A stretch of DNA of 30,835 nucleotides from JBKECA01 sp047973435 (lineage in GTDB: Bacteria; Planctomycetota; Planctomycetia; Planctomycetales; Planctomycetaceae). The DNA is taken from the NCBI GenBank assembly GCA_047973435.1, contig JBKECA010000207.1:1-30835 (forward strand), written 5' to 3'. The notes beneath the pieces are model-generated. The model did not search any database. It saw only the letters and a list, made by a program, of their open reading frames with translations, and was not told where the DNA came from. Shown piece after piece: positions 1-8,452 of the stretch; position 1 is the first letter of the stretch, and the number at the start of each line of letters is the position of its first letter. The position numbers and the translations under genes are program-made.

Positions 1-414
1 GCCGAAGTCGTAGCCAGCGCTGCCGGTGGTCTCAGTTCCCTTGGTCGATTGACTGTCGATGATTCCCGCCGTCGGCTCGGGCTCCCGCTGTTCCTGCACA
101 CGCACCGCCGCCCGCAAGGCATCGCGAATTCTCGCCCATAAGCCCGATCGCCTCCCCTGTTGAGAGTCGCGGCGAACCGTCCATTCGAGAGGCCCCTCGG
201 GTGAGAAGTCGTGAGGCAGCCGCCACTGACCCCCCGTGCGAATGACGTCGAAGACCTCCCGCAGATTCATCGTCCGTGGCGCGCCTGCCTTCACCTTTGC
301 AGGCGGCAGAGGCTCAATGATCGTCCATTCGGCGTCAGTTCCGCGTCGTACCACTTTCGCGGTGTGGCTTCCAGGCCGGAATCCAAAACCGGAAAATCGA
401 TGAAACTGCGGCAT
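1..414 (-). CDS. IS5-family transposase, N-terminal part, runs off left edge, possibly degenerate
   Basis: The minus-strand frame from an ATG at 414 stays open to the window edge. Its translation has the order of an IS5-type (DUF4096 plus DDE) transposase: EWTIIEPLPPAK, then PRTMNLREVF, RTGGQWRLPHDF, RIRDALRAAVRVQEQ, and EPTAGIIDSQSTKGTE with GSAGYDFG at the edge. The Asp in IIDSQS would be the first DDE catalytic residue. By comparison with the family, several stretches look a few residues short: one Leu is missing in EPL(L)PPA, the usual hydrophobic run before RTG is missing, and the segment after PHDF is scrambled. The reading frame is nevertheless kept. I infer an old or diverged copy. 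The 3' half lies outside the window, so activity cannot be judged. An AAGGAG lies about 18 nt before the ATG, too far to be convincing. Confidence 0.72.
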   Translation of the reverse strand, partial: MPQFHRFSGFGFRPGSHTAKVVRRGTDAEWTIIEPLPPAKVKAGAPRTMNLREVFDVIRTGGQWRLPHDFSPEGPLEWTVRRDSQQGRRSGLWARIRDALRAAVRVQEQREPEPTAGIIDSQSTKGTETTGSAGYDFG

Positions 415-501
415 TGGAAGGTGTCGTACACCGCTCCTTGAATTCCGCGTCGCGACACAACTGGCGGCATTGGGTCTTCCCCAATGCCGCCAGCACATCA
501 G

Positions 502-591
502 CGGAGAGAGCGGGATTCGAACCCGCGGTGCCGGGAAATCCGACACACCGGATTAGCAATCCGGCGCTTTCGGCCACTCAGCCATCTCTCC
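502..591 (-). tRNA. tRNA-Ser (anticodon GCU)
   Basis: Read on the minus strand, the 90-nt sequence starts GGAGAGATGGC and closes with TCTCTCC plus discriminator G, giving a 7-bp acceptor stem (GGAGAGA/TCTCTCC). The D-arm, the anticodon arm CGGATT-GCT-AATCCG, a long variable arm typical of class II serine tRNAs, and a T-arm with GGTTCGAATCC are all present. The anticodon GCT sits at 555-557 (plus-strand agc) and reads AGC/AGU codons. CCA is not encoded. Mobile-element relics lie on both sides, fitting the common use of tRNA genes as integration sites. Confidence 0.96.
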
Positions 592-684
592 GACTCTATT
601 TCACCGTTGTCTCAGCACGTTCTTCAGTTTCAGGCCTACCATACTATAGCGCCAGCTACAGCGCTAGTGCCCGGACCCGAGTGA

Positions 685-905
685 CTCACGAAGCCGCGAA
701 CGAAACGCAAGAAGTCGGGGCCGACTCTCACGATTCACCGGAAAACCGGGCAATGGTGCAAGACCTTTCCCCTGCCGACCGGACGCCGAAAGACGGTCGA
801 TTTCGGGACCGACCCCGACGCGGCGATGGCGAAGTATCTCGCAGAACGCGTCGAATGGCAAGCCGGTCGCAACCGACGGGAATTGGGAGAGACGACTGCG
901 GTATT
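685..905 (+). pseudogene. Phage-type integrase (tyrosine recombinase) N-terminal relic
   Basis: The plus-strand frame starting just after a TGA at 682 reads KPRTKRKKSGPTLTIH, then TGQWCKTFPLPTGRRKTV, DFGTDPDAAMAKYLAER and EWQAGRNRRELGE. This matches the N-terminal DNA-binding region of the integrase-type recombinases common in planctomycetes, where a basic start is followed by GQW-K, a Y/DFG-DPDAA-YL motif and an AGR-PR segment. No ATG precedes it in frame. The homology ends near 905, long before any catalytic domain, and the frame then runs into the 3' end of the neighbouring gene. I call it a truncated relic. Its position about 95 bp from tRNA-Ser suggests it was the integrase of an element inserted at that tRNA. 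Confidence 0.68.
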
Positions 906-946
906 GATGTCGGGATGGAACACCGCGGCCAGCCTGTCGCGATCCG

Positions 947-3900
947 TCAGTCGACAAACAGCGCTTCGTTCAGATTGAGCAGAACCCGGCAGGTCTGTTT
1001 CAGACCGTGCTGGCGCGCGTAGTCAGTCAGGTCGGCGAGTTCCTCTGCGTTTGCCGGGCGGCCCAATGTCAGTTCGGCACCGTAGGCCAACTGCGCGGGC
1101 AGCGTCGATTGTTCCGCACGCAGGCGATCGGCAAAGTGCGCTGACATGGTCAACGACAGACTGCTGTTGAGCAGGGTGAGGGCCTGCAATGGCGAGACCG
1201 TCTCGTTGCGCTGGTCAACCAGCATCGACGGATCAGCGCAGTCGAGCGTCGTCATGAACGGCTCAGTCTGAGAGCGAACCAGAAATCGGTAAACCGCCCG
1301 GCGCTGCGACGCGGGGTCATCGGGATCATGGAGATGATATTGGTAGTGAGGAGAGTGTTGCGGCTTCTCGATCACAAAGTCCTGAAAGCTTGGGCCCCCC
1401 ATCTCGAGGTTCAGTCGATCAGCTGCGAGCAAGAGCGAATCTCGCACGCACTCCGCCTCCAGTTGTCGGCGCGACATCCGCCAGAGCAACCGGTTCTCCG
1501 GATCGACCGACAGCCCCGCTGACAACTGTTGCGGATCTTCGATACGGCTGGACTGCTTCCACGCGCGACTGGTGACGATCATGCGATGCAGATCCTTCAA
1601 CGACTGTCCGCGATCGCGAAATTCCACCGCCAACCAGTCGAGCAACTCGGGGTGCGAAGGGGGTTCGCCCATGAGGCCGAAGTCACTGGGAGTGGAGACA
1701 ATTCCCTGACCGAAATGGTGTTGCCAGACCCGGTTTACAATCGATCGCCACGTGAGTGGATTGCGCTTGTCTGTAATCCAGTGTGCCAGCGCCGCGCGAC
1801 GTTCCCCTTCCTGTGCATTTGCAGCCAGCTCAAAACGCGCCGTCAACGCCGTCAGGCAGGACAGGGCGCCAGGGTTTACAACACGCCCCGGCCGGGTTAC
1901 GTCTCCGCGATGCAGCACATGGATCGTGCGTGGACGCCCGCCATCGGGACCAGTTCCGCGGAAGTTCCCCGAGCCGTGATGGACGGCACCGACATACGCT
2001 TTGAGCGGAGAGGGAAGTTGCCCGAGCTGCTGCTCGATCTGCTGCAGTTGTTCGCGAATGTCTCGCTGCTCCGTCAGCGTTTCTGCCGACACACGACTCC
2101 GCAACAGCGATTGGCGTTGCGTCTGCAGGCGACTCAACTGGTCTGGTGAACCGGCCTGCGACGGTGCGAGGCCATCGACCAGATTCGCCCGGCGCCAACG
2201 AACCGGAGCCTCGATGGAGTCGAGTGCCGTCACCATCGCTCCGCGGGCGACGTTTTGTCCATTGGCGTCCAGTAGCTCCAATTCTGCGAGCGCGAGGATG
2301 AAGTCCTTCTTGCGCGTCGCCAGCTTCGTCGCCGTCAGCCGGACGTACCGCCGGGTGACAATCCTGACATCCAGTTCGACCGGCGCGCGTCCGGGGTTGG
2401 GCTGGACGGAATCGCTCCGATCGGCGAGCAACTGGACGTCCGTGGCGAAGTCCGGTGCGTCGCAGGCCTCCAGACGATATCCCAACGGGAAACCAAAGCC
2501 TGCACCGATGGAGTTGAAGTCGTCGTCACAGGCCAGCAGCTTTGCTCTCACAATTTCATGCGGCGTGCCGAGGTCCACCTGCACCCATTTGATAGCGTCG
2601 GCCTGGGGAGCGATTGCGCTATGGTAGCCGTACTCCGGTGGTCGCGGCTGTGGCTTTTCCGCCGCGGCGATTTGCTTTGACAGTTGTTGAAGCTCCGCAC
2701 CGGCCTGGCGGGCGATCTCATCCTCCAGTTGCTGCTGGCGCGGTATCAGCCGCTGCTGCCGAGACGTCAGCACCTCGCGGCGACTGAGGACCGCCGAATC
2801 GGCGTCGTAGTCACGTTCGGTACGATCGACGGCGGCAAACACCGCCTGCAGCGCGTAGTAGTCGGCCTGGGGGATCGGATCGAACTTGTGGTCGTGACAC
2901 TGGGCACAGCCGACGGTCACACTGCAGAAGGTGGTGAGGGTATTCTGCACCATGTCGTCACGATCGAGATGCCGGGCGATCTGTCCATCCACTTTCGCCT
3001 CTGGAACCTCTTTGTGGCCAATCTGATCCCACGGTCCTGCAGCGATAAATCCCAGCGCCTCGATCCCGTCTCGCGTCGATGGAAAGAGCATGTCTCCCGC
3101 CAACTGCTCCTCCACGAACCGGCCGTACGGTTTGTCCTCATTGAAAGCGCGACTGACGTAATCGCGATAGGGCCAGGCATTCCGCCGGGGCTGATCCTTG
3201 TCGTAGCCGTGGGTCTCGCCGTAGTGCACCACATCCAGCCAATGCCGCGCCCATCGTTCGCCGTAGTGAGGCGAGGCGAGTAGCCGGTCGACCAGCCGCT
3301 CCCAGGCGTCGGGAGCGTCGTCCGCCAGAAACTCTGCAACCGCATCCGGTGACGGCGGCAGCCCCAGCAAGTTGTAATACAGGCGCCGCACCAGCGTGCG
3401 GCGGTCGGCTTCCGGCGCGAACGTCAGTCCCTTCTCGGACAACTTCGCCGCGATGAAGGCGTCGATTTGATTGTGGTCGCCGCGGCGGACAGTCCCGTCG
3501 GCGGCATGGGCGTCAGTAACGTCGACAGCAGCGACGTCACCGGTCTTCGACAAGACCAACGGCTGCAGGGACCAATGATTCAGTTCCGTGTCCAGCAAGA
3601 ATGGCTCGCCCGGCGGTGGCAGACGTTCTGGCTCGGGCTGATCAACATTCGCCCCCGTGACGATCCACTCCCGCAATAACTGCACTTCCTCGGGATTAAG
3701 CTTACGGGCATCACCCGGCGGCATGTCGCCCGAGCGGACCTGCTGGAGCAACAGACTGGCGTCAGGATCCGCAGGCACAACAGCGGCACCAGAATCTCCG
3801 CCCGCGAGCACCGTTCGCCGCAGCCGCAGGTCCAGCCCCCCCGCCAGGTCCGGCTGCTCACCATGACAGCCCAGACACCGCCGCTTCAGCAGTGGACGCA

Positions 3901-4006
3901 CATCTCGCTCAAAGCTGGGAGTCGCCCCCAAGTGCAACAGACAGAGACAGGCCCACAGCACCAACGATGCGCTACGACCGACGTTTAGAGAGCGGTAGGA
4001 AGGCAT
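947..4006 (-). CDS. PSCyt1/DUF1549/DUF1553 secreted haem protein with F5/8C-like insert
   Basis: This is a 1019-residue planctomycete-type protein. Residues 1-30 form a signal peptide. Residues 32-110 are a PSCyt1 cytochrome-like domain with CLGCH at 44-48 and the family's MPPG segment. DUF1549 spans about 168-380 and ends with a second CxxCH motif, CAQCH at 357-361. A Gln-rich helical stretch follows, then a discoidin (F5/8 type C)-like beta domain at about 455-575 and another Gln-rich helix near 610-655. DUF1553 fills about 733-990, including ITDKRNPLTWRSIVNRVWQHHFG. The ATG at 4006 is preferred over an in-frame TTG at 4042 because the signal peptide begins there. A GGAG lies only 3 nt upstream. 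The biochemical role of the family is not established; covalent haem and a cell-surface location are inferred. No DUF1501 partner gene, which often accompanies this family, is next to it. Confidence 0.9.
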   Translation of the reverse strand: MPSYRSLNVGRSASLVLWACLCLLHLGATPSFERDVRPLLKRRCLGCHGEQPDLAGGLDLRLRRTVLAGGDSGAAVVPADPDASLLLQQVRSGDMPPGDARKLNPEEVQLLREWIVTGANVDQPEPERLPPPGEPFLLDTELNHWSLQPLVLSKTGDVAAVDVTDAHAADGTVRRGDHNQIDAFIAAKLSEKGLTFAPEADRRTLVRRLYYNLLGLPPSPDAVAEFLADDAPDAWERLVDRLLASPHYGERWARHWLDVVHYGETHGYDKDQPRRNAWPYRDYVSRAFNEDKPYGRFVEEQLAGDMLFPSTRDGIEALGFIAAGPWDQIGHKEVPEAKVDGQIARHLDRDDMVQNTLTTFCSVTVGCAQCHDHKFDPIPQADYYALQAVFAAVDRTERDYDADSAVLSRREVLTSRQQRLIPRQQQLEDEIARQAGAELQQLSKQIAAAEKPQPRPPEYGYHSAIAPQADAIKWVQVDLGTPHEIVRAKLLACDDDFNSIGAGFGFPLGYRLEACDAPDFATDVQLLADRSDSVQPNPGRAPVELDVRIVTRRYVRLTATKLATRKKDFILALAELELLDANGQNVARGAMVTALDSIEAPVRWRRANLVDGLAPSQAGSPDQLSRLQTQRQSLLRSRVSAETLTEQRDIREQLQQIEQQLGQLPSPLKAYVGAVHHGSGNFRGTGPDGGRPRTIHVLHRGDVTRPGRVVNPGALSCLTALTARFELAANAQEGERRAALAHWITDKRNPLTWRSIVNRVWQHHFGQGIVSTPSDFGLMGEPPSHPELLDWLAVEFRDRGQSLKDLHRMIVTSRAWKQSSRIEDPQQLSAGLSVDPENRLLWRMSRRQLEAECVRDSLLLAADRLNLEMGGPSFQDFVIEKPQHSPHYQYHLHDPDDPASQRRAVYRFLVRSQTEPFMTTLDCADPSMLVDQRNETVSPLQALTLLNSSLSLTMSAHFADRLRAEQSTLPAQLAYGAELTLGRPANAEELADLTDYARQHGLKQTCRVLLNLNEALFVD

Positions 4007-4267
4007 AGGCTCCAATTTCCCAGAAACGGCAGGCCCGGTCAAGCAAACGTGAACTGCCGTGCAGGACTTTCAGCTTGTTCCAACTGAGGTGGCATTTGTG
4101 GAGAAAGCGCCCCGACCCCCCAAGAAGAACTCCCCCAATTCAAGTCACGTCCCAAGAGTCCGGGGCGCTGTGCGGCAGCCGGACCTGCCTCCTCCTCACT
4201 CCTTGGCGGGAGACACAAGGGCTGCCGTTGCAGTCTCGACAGATACTCGGAAAGCCACTGAGTTTTC

Positions 4268-4287
4268 GTGACTGTGTGGTCAGTCAC
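4268..4287. repeat. Perfect hairpin, 7-bp stem
   Basis: GTGACTG and CAGTCAC are perfect inverted arms around a 6-nt loop. There is no adjacent T-run on either strand, so an operator-like palindrome or processing hairpin is as likely as a terminator. It lies about 260 bp upstream of the start of the PSCyt1/DUF1549 gene. Confidence 0.45.
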
Positions 4288-4346
4288 AAACCGGGCCTAT
4301 GCGGTTGTTCACGATTGGGCGTGCGACCAGACCTGAACGGCAGTTG

Positions 4347-4432
4347 TATACCGTACGCGGCCAATGTTGATACGTTCTGCCTCGCGGGGCTGTAACGTCT
4401 GAATCATCACACTTGCTACCGCGGGCAGTATA
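4347..4432 (+). repeat. 86-bp TATA-bounded inverted-terminal repeat element, copy A
   Basis: The element starts TATACCGTACGCGG and ends CCGCGGGCAGTATA. The ends are imperfect inverted repeats of each other. The core AATGTTGATACGTT followed by GCCTCGCGGGGC is shared with the copies at 15519-15604 and 26572-26657. By hand alignment it differs from the third copy at about 8 of 86 positions. It lies 62 nt downstream of the stop codon of the minus-strand HtrA-like gene ending at 4495. Confidence 0.85.
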
Positions 4433-4494
4433 AATCGAACGATCCTTAGCTGCGCCGGCCGCGGGGAATGGTCGGGGTCTTCCGTCTGGGATTG

Positions 4495-5580
4495 CTACTC
4501 CTTCGAGACGATTGACGACGGTGCTTTCAACTTGAGTTCCTCGATGACGGGGAGTACGAGGCGGGCGGGAAGGGCGTATGTCTCGGTGCGTCCAGCGCGG
4601 GCGATATTGATGCCGATGGCCTTGCCGTTGAGGGCGACCGCTGGTCCGCCGATTTCCTCGGGACTTAGCACCGAATCATGCTGAATGACCGACTCGAAGC
4701 CGGTGCGGCGCTGGCTGAGTTCGCCTCCCATCTGGTTCTGAATGGCGATCCGGGAGAGGAATTCGTTGTTGGGAGGGGGGGTGAGAGTCGCTTCGATCGT
4801 CAGTTCCTCGTCCTCACGACGGATTTCCAGTTTGACCGCGTCACCAGGGTTCAGCTTCTGAATGCGACTGGTCATGAAGCCGCGGTTGGTGACGTTGACG
4901 CCGTTGAGTCGCAGCACGATGTCGCCCGCCTGCAGTCCGGCTGATTCGGCTCCGCTGTTGGGGAAGACGAACTCCACCGTGGGGCTCCCGGCGTCTCCAT
5001 CCAAACGCACGCCGAGGACGCCGGGAATCCGCTGTCGGGCGACTTTGATCGGTTTCGTGCCGACCACTCCGATCGCTTCCGGAGTTTCGCGGTTGCCGGA
5101 GGAAATCACCCACTGGCCAATTTCGGGCAGCCGATTGTCCCATTCGATGGGGGTCAGATCGTGAGCATCAACCTTCAGCAGCGCGAGGTCCGTCTCCTCG
5201 TGTGTGCCGCTGACTTCGGCGGGGAGTTCATCGCCGTTGGGCAACACCACTTGCGGTTCCGAACCGAGTTCGCTGGCCTTGGTTACGATCCAGCCTTCCG
5301 AACCAACGACGATTCCAAAGGCGACTTGCCGCTTGCCGCTTCGAACCTGCACGGTCGACAGTCGGGCCTGAGACACGACTTCCGAGAAGGACTTGCGAAG
5401 CGTGCTGCCGGTCGTGAAGTAGCGAGACTTCAGGCCAAACTGGGCGGAGGCGGGTCGGGGAGTCAGTAGCCCGAGAAGGAGGAACAGCCCGAGCATCCGC
5501 AGGCCAGAGCCTGAGTGCGAACCGCCGCCGCGGGCGAAAGAGAAACGAACGGGACAGTCCGGACGAAAGATCGGCTGCAT
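4495..5580 (-). CDS. HtrA-like pseudoprotease with a PDZ domain inserted in the protease fold
   Basis: This 361-residue protein is predicted to be exported (hydrophobic segment about 29-46 ending ASA). The first protease half, about 60-180, has GWIVTKAS where HtrA proteins have the GYIVTNNH-type motif, so the catalytic His is replaced by Ser (about 103). The Asp of TDLALLKV (131) is kept. A PDZ domain follows at about 185-262 (GVLGVRLDG, SAGLQAGDIVLRLNG). Only after it comes the segment equivalent to the serine loop, SPEEIGGPAVALNGKAIGI at about 306-324, with Ile where the catalytic Ser should be (310). This gives the order N-barrel, PDZ, C-barrel, instead of protease then PDZ. Hydrolysis is unlikely; a binding, chaperone or adaptor role is inferred. 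A GGGAGG lies 8 nt before the ATG, supporting this start. It is the last gene of a minus-strand trio of protease-like genes. Confidence 0.85.
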   Translation of the reverse strand: MQPIFRPDCPVRFSFARGGGSHSGSGLRMLGLFLLLGLLTPRPASAQFGLKSRYFTTGSTLRKSFSEVVSQARLSTVQVRSGKRQVAFGIVVGSEGWIVTKASELGSEPQVVLPNGDELPAEVSGTHEETDLALLKVDAHDLTPIEWDNRLPEIGQWVISSGNRETPEAIGVVGTKPIKVARQRIPGVLGVRLDGDAGSPTVEFVFPNSGAESAGLQAGDIVLRLNGVNVTNRGFMTSRIQKLNPGDAVKLEIRREDEELTIEATLTPPPNNEFLSRIAIQNQMGGELSQRRTGFESVIQHDSVLSPEEIGGPAVALNGKAIGINIARAGRTETYALPARLVLPVIEELKLKAPSSIVSKE

Positions 5581-5679
5581 GTTCGGCGCCTCCCGGGTAC
5601 GTTCGAGCGCTCCCGACGCACCCTCGAGTGAAATCGAAATCAGTTCAAATCCCCCTGCTCCTCAACGGTTCCCTGTTGT

Positions 5680-5700
5680 CGGGCAAAGTCATTTTGCCCG
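5680..5700 (-). terminator. Perfect 8-bp-stem hairpin between two protease genes
   Basis: On the minus strand, CGGGCAAA, a 5-nt loop and TTTGCCCG form a perfect stem about 50 nt after the stop of the upstream HtrA-like gene. There is no T-run behind it, so it could be an inefficient terminator or an mRNA-processing or stability hairpin that separates expression of the pseudoprotease gene from the active one. Confidence 0.5.
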
Positions 5701-5749
5701 CTCTCCGGCTGGTGCGTCTCGTGGGACGATTGTTGTGGGATTGGGCCGT

Positions 5750-6793
5750 TCACGATTTGCGCAGTCCCAACTCCACACTCATCTCCATCGGCTTCCCGTC
5801 CCTGAGAATCTCCAGGAATACCTCCACTCCCGGAATCTCTTCACTAACCAGATCAGCCAGCCGCTCCGGCGTATTCACCGGTCGCGAATTGAATGTGACG
5901 ATGACATCTCCAACACGCAAGCCTGCCGCCTCTGCGGGATCTCCGGGAAATACCTTGGTTACCTTGAGCCCGCCTTCGATGCGTTCTCCCCAGACACCCA
6001 GGACCGGATCGAACGAATTCAGCACCTGACCTTCCGCCATGTATTTGCGTCCCCCCTGATAAACGCTGATGGGAACGTGATAGTTGGCAGTGGGGTCGTC
6101 TTGAATCTTGCTGTTAATGGCGATGACCCGGCCGTGCATGTCAAACAAGGGACCGCCAGAGTCTCCGCCAACCAGTTCGCAGTCGCTTTGCAGGATGCGG
6201 GGATTGCGAAAGATGACCCGACCGAGCCGAACGACTGAGGGACGATCCGCGCGATAGCCCCCAGGGTGGCCAGTGGCGAGGCACCAGTCGCCGAGCTTGA
6301 TCGAGCTGTACTTGGCCATCGCCGCGTAGGGCCATCCCCCCGTCGGAGCGGGGTCCGTAATACGGATCATCCCGCCATCCAGAATGGTGACGGCTCCCAG
6401 CGTTTCCCCCTGCCGCCGTTTGCCGTCGGAGAGGATGATCGAACAGCGACGACCGGGACGGCCGATCACGTGAGCACAGGTCAGGATGTCTCCCTGCGGC
6501 GAAATGATGACTCCGCTCCCCTGTGAGTTTCCGATTTGCACCGCAACGGTGCACGCGGGCAGTTTCTCGCCGAGGAGGCGGACATGCTGCTCCATTGCCC
6601 GCAAGTCCTCCAGTCCAGACGGCGTGGCACGGCTGAAGGCCTCTGGAACCCGCAGAGTCGCCGGCACGACCAGTCCGCTGCGTGGAGCGTCCGACTTTGT
6701 CGACGAGTCCTCCGCGGAAAGCGGCCCTATCAGAGCAATCAGGAGGCAGGCGAGCGTAAGTGGACCGCGGAAGGTGCAGAGTCGTGGTTTCAA
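5750..6793 (-). CDS. Secreted HtrA-like trypsin-type serine protease with C-terminal PDZ domain
   Basis: I place the start at a TTG at 6793, because AAGGAG lies 6 nt before it and a standard signal peptide (MKPRLCTFRGPLTLACLL, ending LSA at about 27) then begins at once. An ATG at 6844 in the same frame would add 17 residues ahead of it. The mature 320-residue protein has a trypsin-like fold with His108 (TCAHVI), a probable Asp139 (LDGGMIRI, where HtrA proteins have SDLALLKI) and Ser212 (GGDSGGPLF). A PDZ domain fills about 270-345 (AAGLRVGDVIVTFNS). All three triad positions are present, so it is probably active. Envelope protein quality control is the likely role. It sits between two other protease-like genes on the same strand, with gaps of 244 bp upstream (7038) and 169 bp downstream. 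Confidence 0.86.
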   Translation of the reverse strand: MKPRLCTFRGPLTLACLLIALIGPLSAEDSSTKSDAPRSGLVVPATLRVPEAFSRATPSGLEDLRAMEQHVRLLGEKLPACTVAVQIGNSQGSGVIISPQGDILTCAHVIGRPGRRCSIILSDGKRRQGETLGAVTILDGGMIRITDPAPTGGWPYAAMAKYSSIKLGDWCLATGHPGGYRADRPSVVRLGRVIFRNPRILQSDCELVGGDSGGPLFDMHGRVIAINSKIQDDPTANYHVPISVYQGGRKYMAEGQVLNSFDPVLGVWGERIEGGLKVTKVFPGDPAEAAGLRVGDVIVTFNSRPVNTPERLADLVSEEIPGVEVFLEILRDGKPMEMSVELGLRKS

Positions 6794-7037
6794 GCGGGGC
6801 TCCTTGCAAAGTAGAACACACGCATCCCGTGTGCCATGATGCATCTGCTCGCATCATTTCCGACTGGCGCTCCGCCGGCTACCGGTCCTCATCCGAATGG
6901 CCTTATCGGATTCCACATGGGCCCCAATCGTAATCGTCCCGCGTTCCGCTGGGGAGTTCCAAACCGGCTGTCCGCCCCATTTTGTTCGTCGCCGCGGCGT
7001 GCTGGCGGCATCGGCGATATGGCCCGCTGGGGCTCCG

Positions 7038-8219
7038 CTAAGGATTGGCCTTGGGGCGGGCCTGAAGCGGCACGGTTGCTTGAATTGGCTCATCGTCGCG
7101 GAGAATCGACAGGGTGACTTCGTCGCCGACTTTGTGATCTCCAAGGAGTCGAAACAGCTGTTCGGACGTGTCGATCGGGTCGCCATCCATCCCGACGATG
7201 ACGTCTCCCATTCGGAAGCCGTTGCGAGGATCAAAGTGCTCGCCCCGCAAACCCGCCTTGTCTGCGGAACTCCCCGGCAGGACTTCGCGAATCACAACCC
7301 CCCGATCCGGGATTCCGGAGACCCCTCGCTCTCGCAATTGTTCGAGTGCACTGTCCGGATAGATGAGCACGCCGAGCGCCGGACGCTCGATTGAGCCGTC
7401 GCGAATCAGCGAGGGAACAAGACGGTTGACCGTGTCGATCGGAATCGCAAAGCCGACACCCGCGTTTGTCCCGGAGGGGCTGAAGATGGCGGTGTTGACG
7501 CCGATCGCCCTCCCCGCGCTATCGAGCAGAGGACCGCCGGAGTTGCCGGGGTTAATCGCGGCGTCGGTCTGAATGACGTCGTCGATGGGATGGCCGTCGA
7601 GCGAATAGATTTGCCGGCCCAAACCGCTGATAACGCCAGCGGTCAGCGTCTGTTCGAGGCCGAATGGCGTGCCAATCGCGTAGACGTTCTGTCCCACTTG
7701 CAGGTCTGCCGACGAACCAATCGGCATGGGGACCAGCTTGCCATGTTCCGCCGGGATTTTAAGTACCGCCAGATCGCTCGCCGGCTCGCCCCCCACAAAC
7801 TGTGCCTCAAACGCGGAGTTGTCTGCCAGCACCACGTGCCAGTCGGCCCCTCCGGTGATGACGTGGTAGTTCGTGACGACATAACCGTCGCGGCTCCAGA
7901 CGAAGCCCGTGCCGGTCCCGCTTTGGCCGCTGCGTCCATTCGATGTGATGTGCACGACGGAGGGCGAGCCCTGCTTGAAAATCTCGATCTGCGACTTCTC
8001 GGTCAAACTCAGTTCGCCGCGGGGAGTGACTGCGCGCGAGACCGCCTGCGGGTCGTGCAGGTCCATCCAGATCCCCGAACGGTAGCGATACAGCAGCACG
8101 CCGATCAAGGCGAGAAGCAACACCACAATCCAGGCGCTGACCATCCGCGAGCGATGCGGATCGGGCGTCGGCAGGGGGGCACGTGTGGGGCGCTGGGGAG
8201 GATCAGGGTAGTCCGTCAT
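7038..8219 (-). CDS. Membrane-anchored DegQ/DegS-type HtrA serine protease with one PDZ domain
   Basis: This 393-residue protein has a proline-rich cytoplasmic N-terminus (1-25), one transmembrane anchor (about 27-44), a linker, and then a canonical HtrA protease domain. That domain has His119 (VTNYHVI), Asp149 (ASDLAVLKI) and Ser227 (NPGNSGGPL). The segment GTPFGLEQTLTAGVISGLGR between Asp and Ser is family-typical. One PDZ domain occupies about 282-385 (KAGLRGEHFD, GFRMGDVIVGMDG). Architecture and length match DegS-like anchored proteases more than two-PDZ DegP. It is predicted to cleave or sense misfolded proteins at the outer face of the cytoplasmic membrane. It is the first gene of the minus-strand protease trio. 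No Shine-Dalgarno sequence is evident before the ATG. Confidence 0.92.
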   Translation of the reverse strand: MTDYPDPPQRPTRAPLPTPDPHRSRMVSAWIVVLLLALIGVLLYRYRSGIWMDLHDPQAVSRAVTPRGELSLTEKSQIEIFKQGSPSVVHITSNGRSGQSGTGTGFVWSRDGYVVTNYHVITGGADWHVVLADNSAFEAQFVGGEPASDLAVLKIPAEHGKLVPMPIGSSADLQVGQNVYAIGTPFGLEQTLTAGVISGLGRQIYSLDGHPIDDVIQTDAAINPGNSGGPLLDSAGRAIGVNTAIFSPSGTNAGVGFAIPIDTVNRLVPSLIRDGSIERPALGVLIYPDSALEQLRERGVSGIPDRGVVIREVLPGSSADKAGLRGEHFDPRNGFRMGDVIVGMDGDPIDTSEQLFRLLGDHKVGDEVTLSILRDDEPIQATVPLQARPKANP

Positions 8220-8452
8220 GGCAAGCGGTAATAGGAATGCAATCGAGGACTGGTATTCTGCCGCAATCCGGTCGTGACGTCACGTCACTTGAATCTGTTG
8301 CCGCAGGGGGCTTATTGACTGCGGATTGACCGTTGAATCCTGGAGTCGCCACGGATGCTGGCGGATTCGGAGGTGGAGGGTGAAACTGTGTCCTGACTTG
8401 AGATGGCTTGGTTTGATTGCTCCGTCGCGACTGTTTCAATCGAGGATTGGCA

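Larger units (their letters stand above)
4007..4494. other. Intergenic region holding a hairpin and one 86-bp repeat copy
   Basis: This is a 488-bp gap between two minus-strand genes. It holds a 7-bp-stem hairpin (4268-4287) and the first copy of the 86-bp repeat (4347-4432). A short open frame on the minus strand (4039-4287) has low-complexity, non-family-like content, and I do not regard it as a gene. No clear sigma70 promoter was recognised. Confidence 0.6.

Noticed and set aside
335..577. Open frame spanning the tRNA gene
   Set aside because: It reads through the tRNA-Ser sequence, which is an unambiguous RNA gene.
643..648. TATAGT on the minus strand as a -10 box for tRNA-Ser
   Set aside because: No matching -35 element at the right distance. 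Too weak to list as a feature.
4039..4287. 82-codon minus-strand open frame in the intergenic region
   Set aside because: No ribosome-binding site, no family-like sequence, and it overlaps a perfect hairpin. Kept only as intergenic description.
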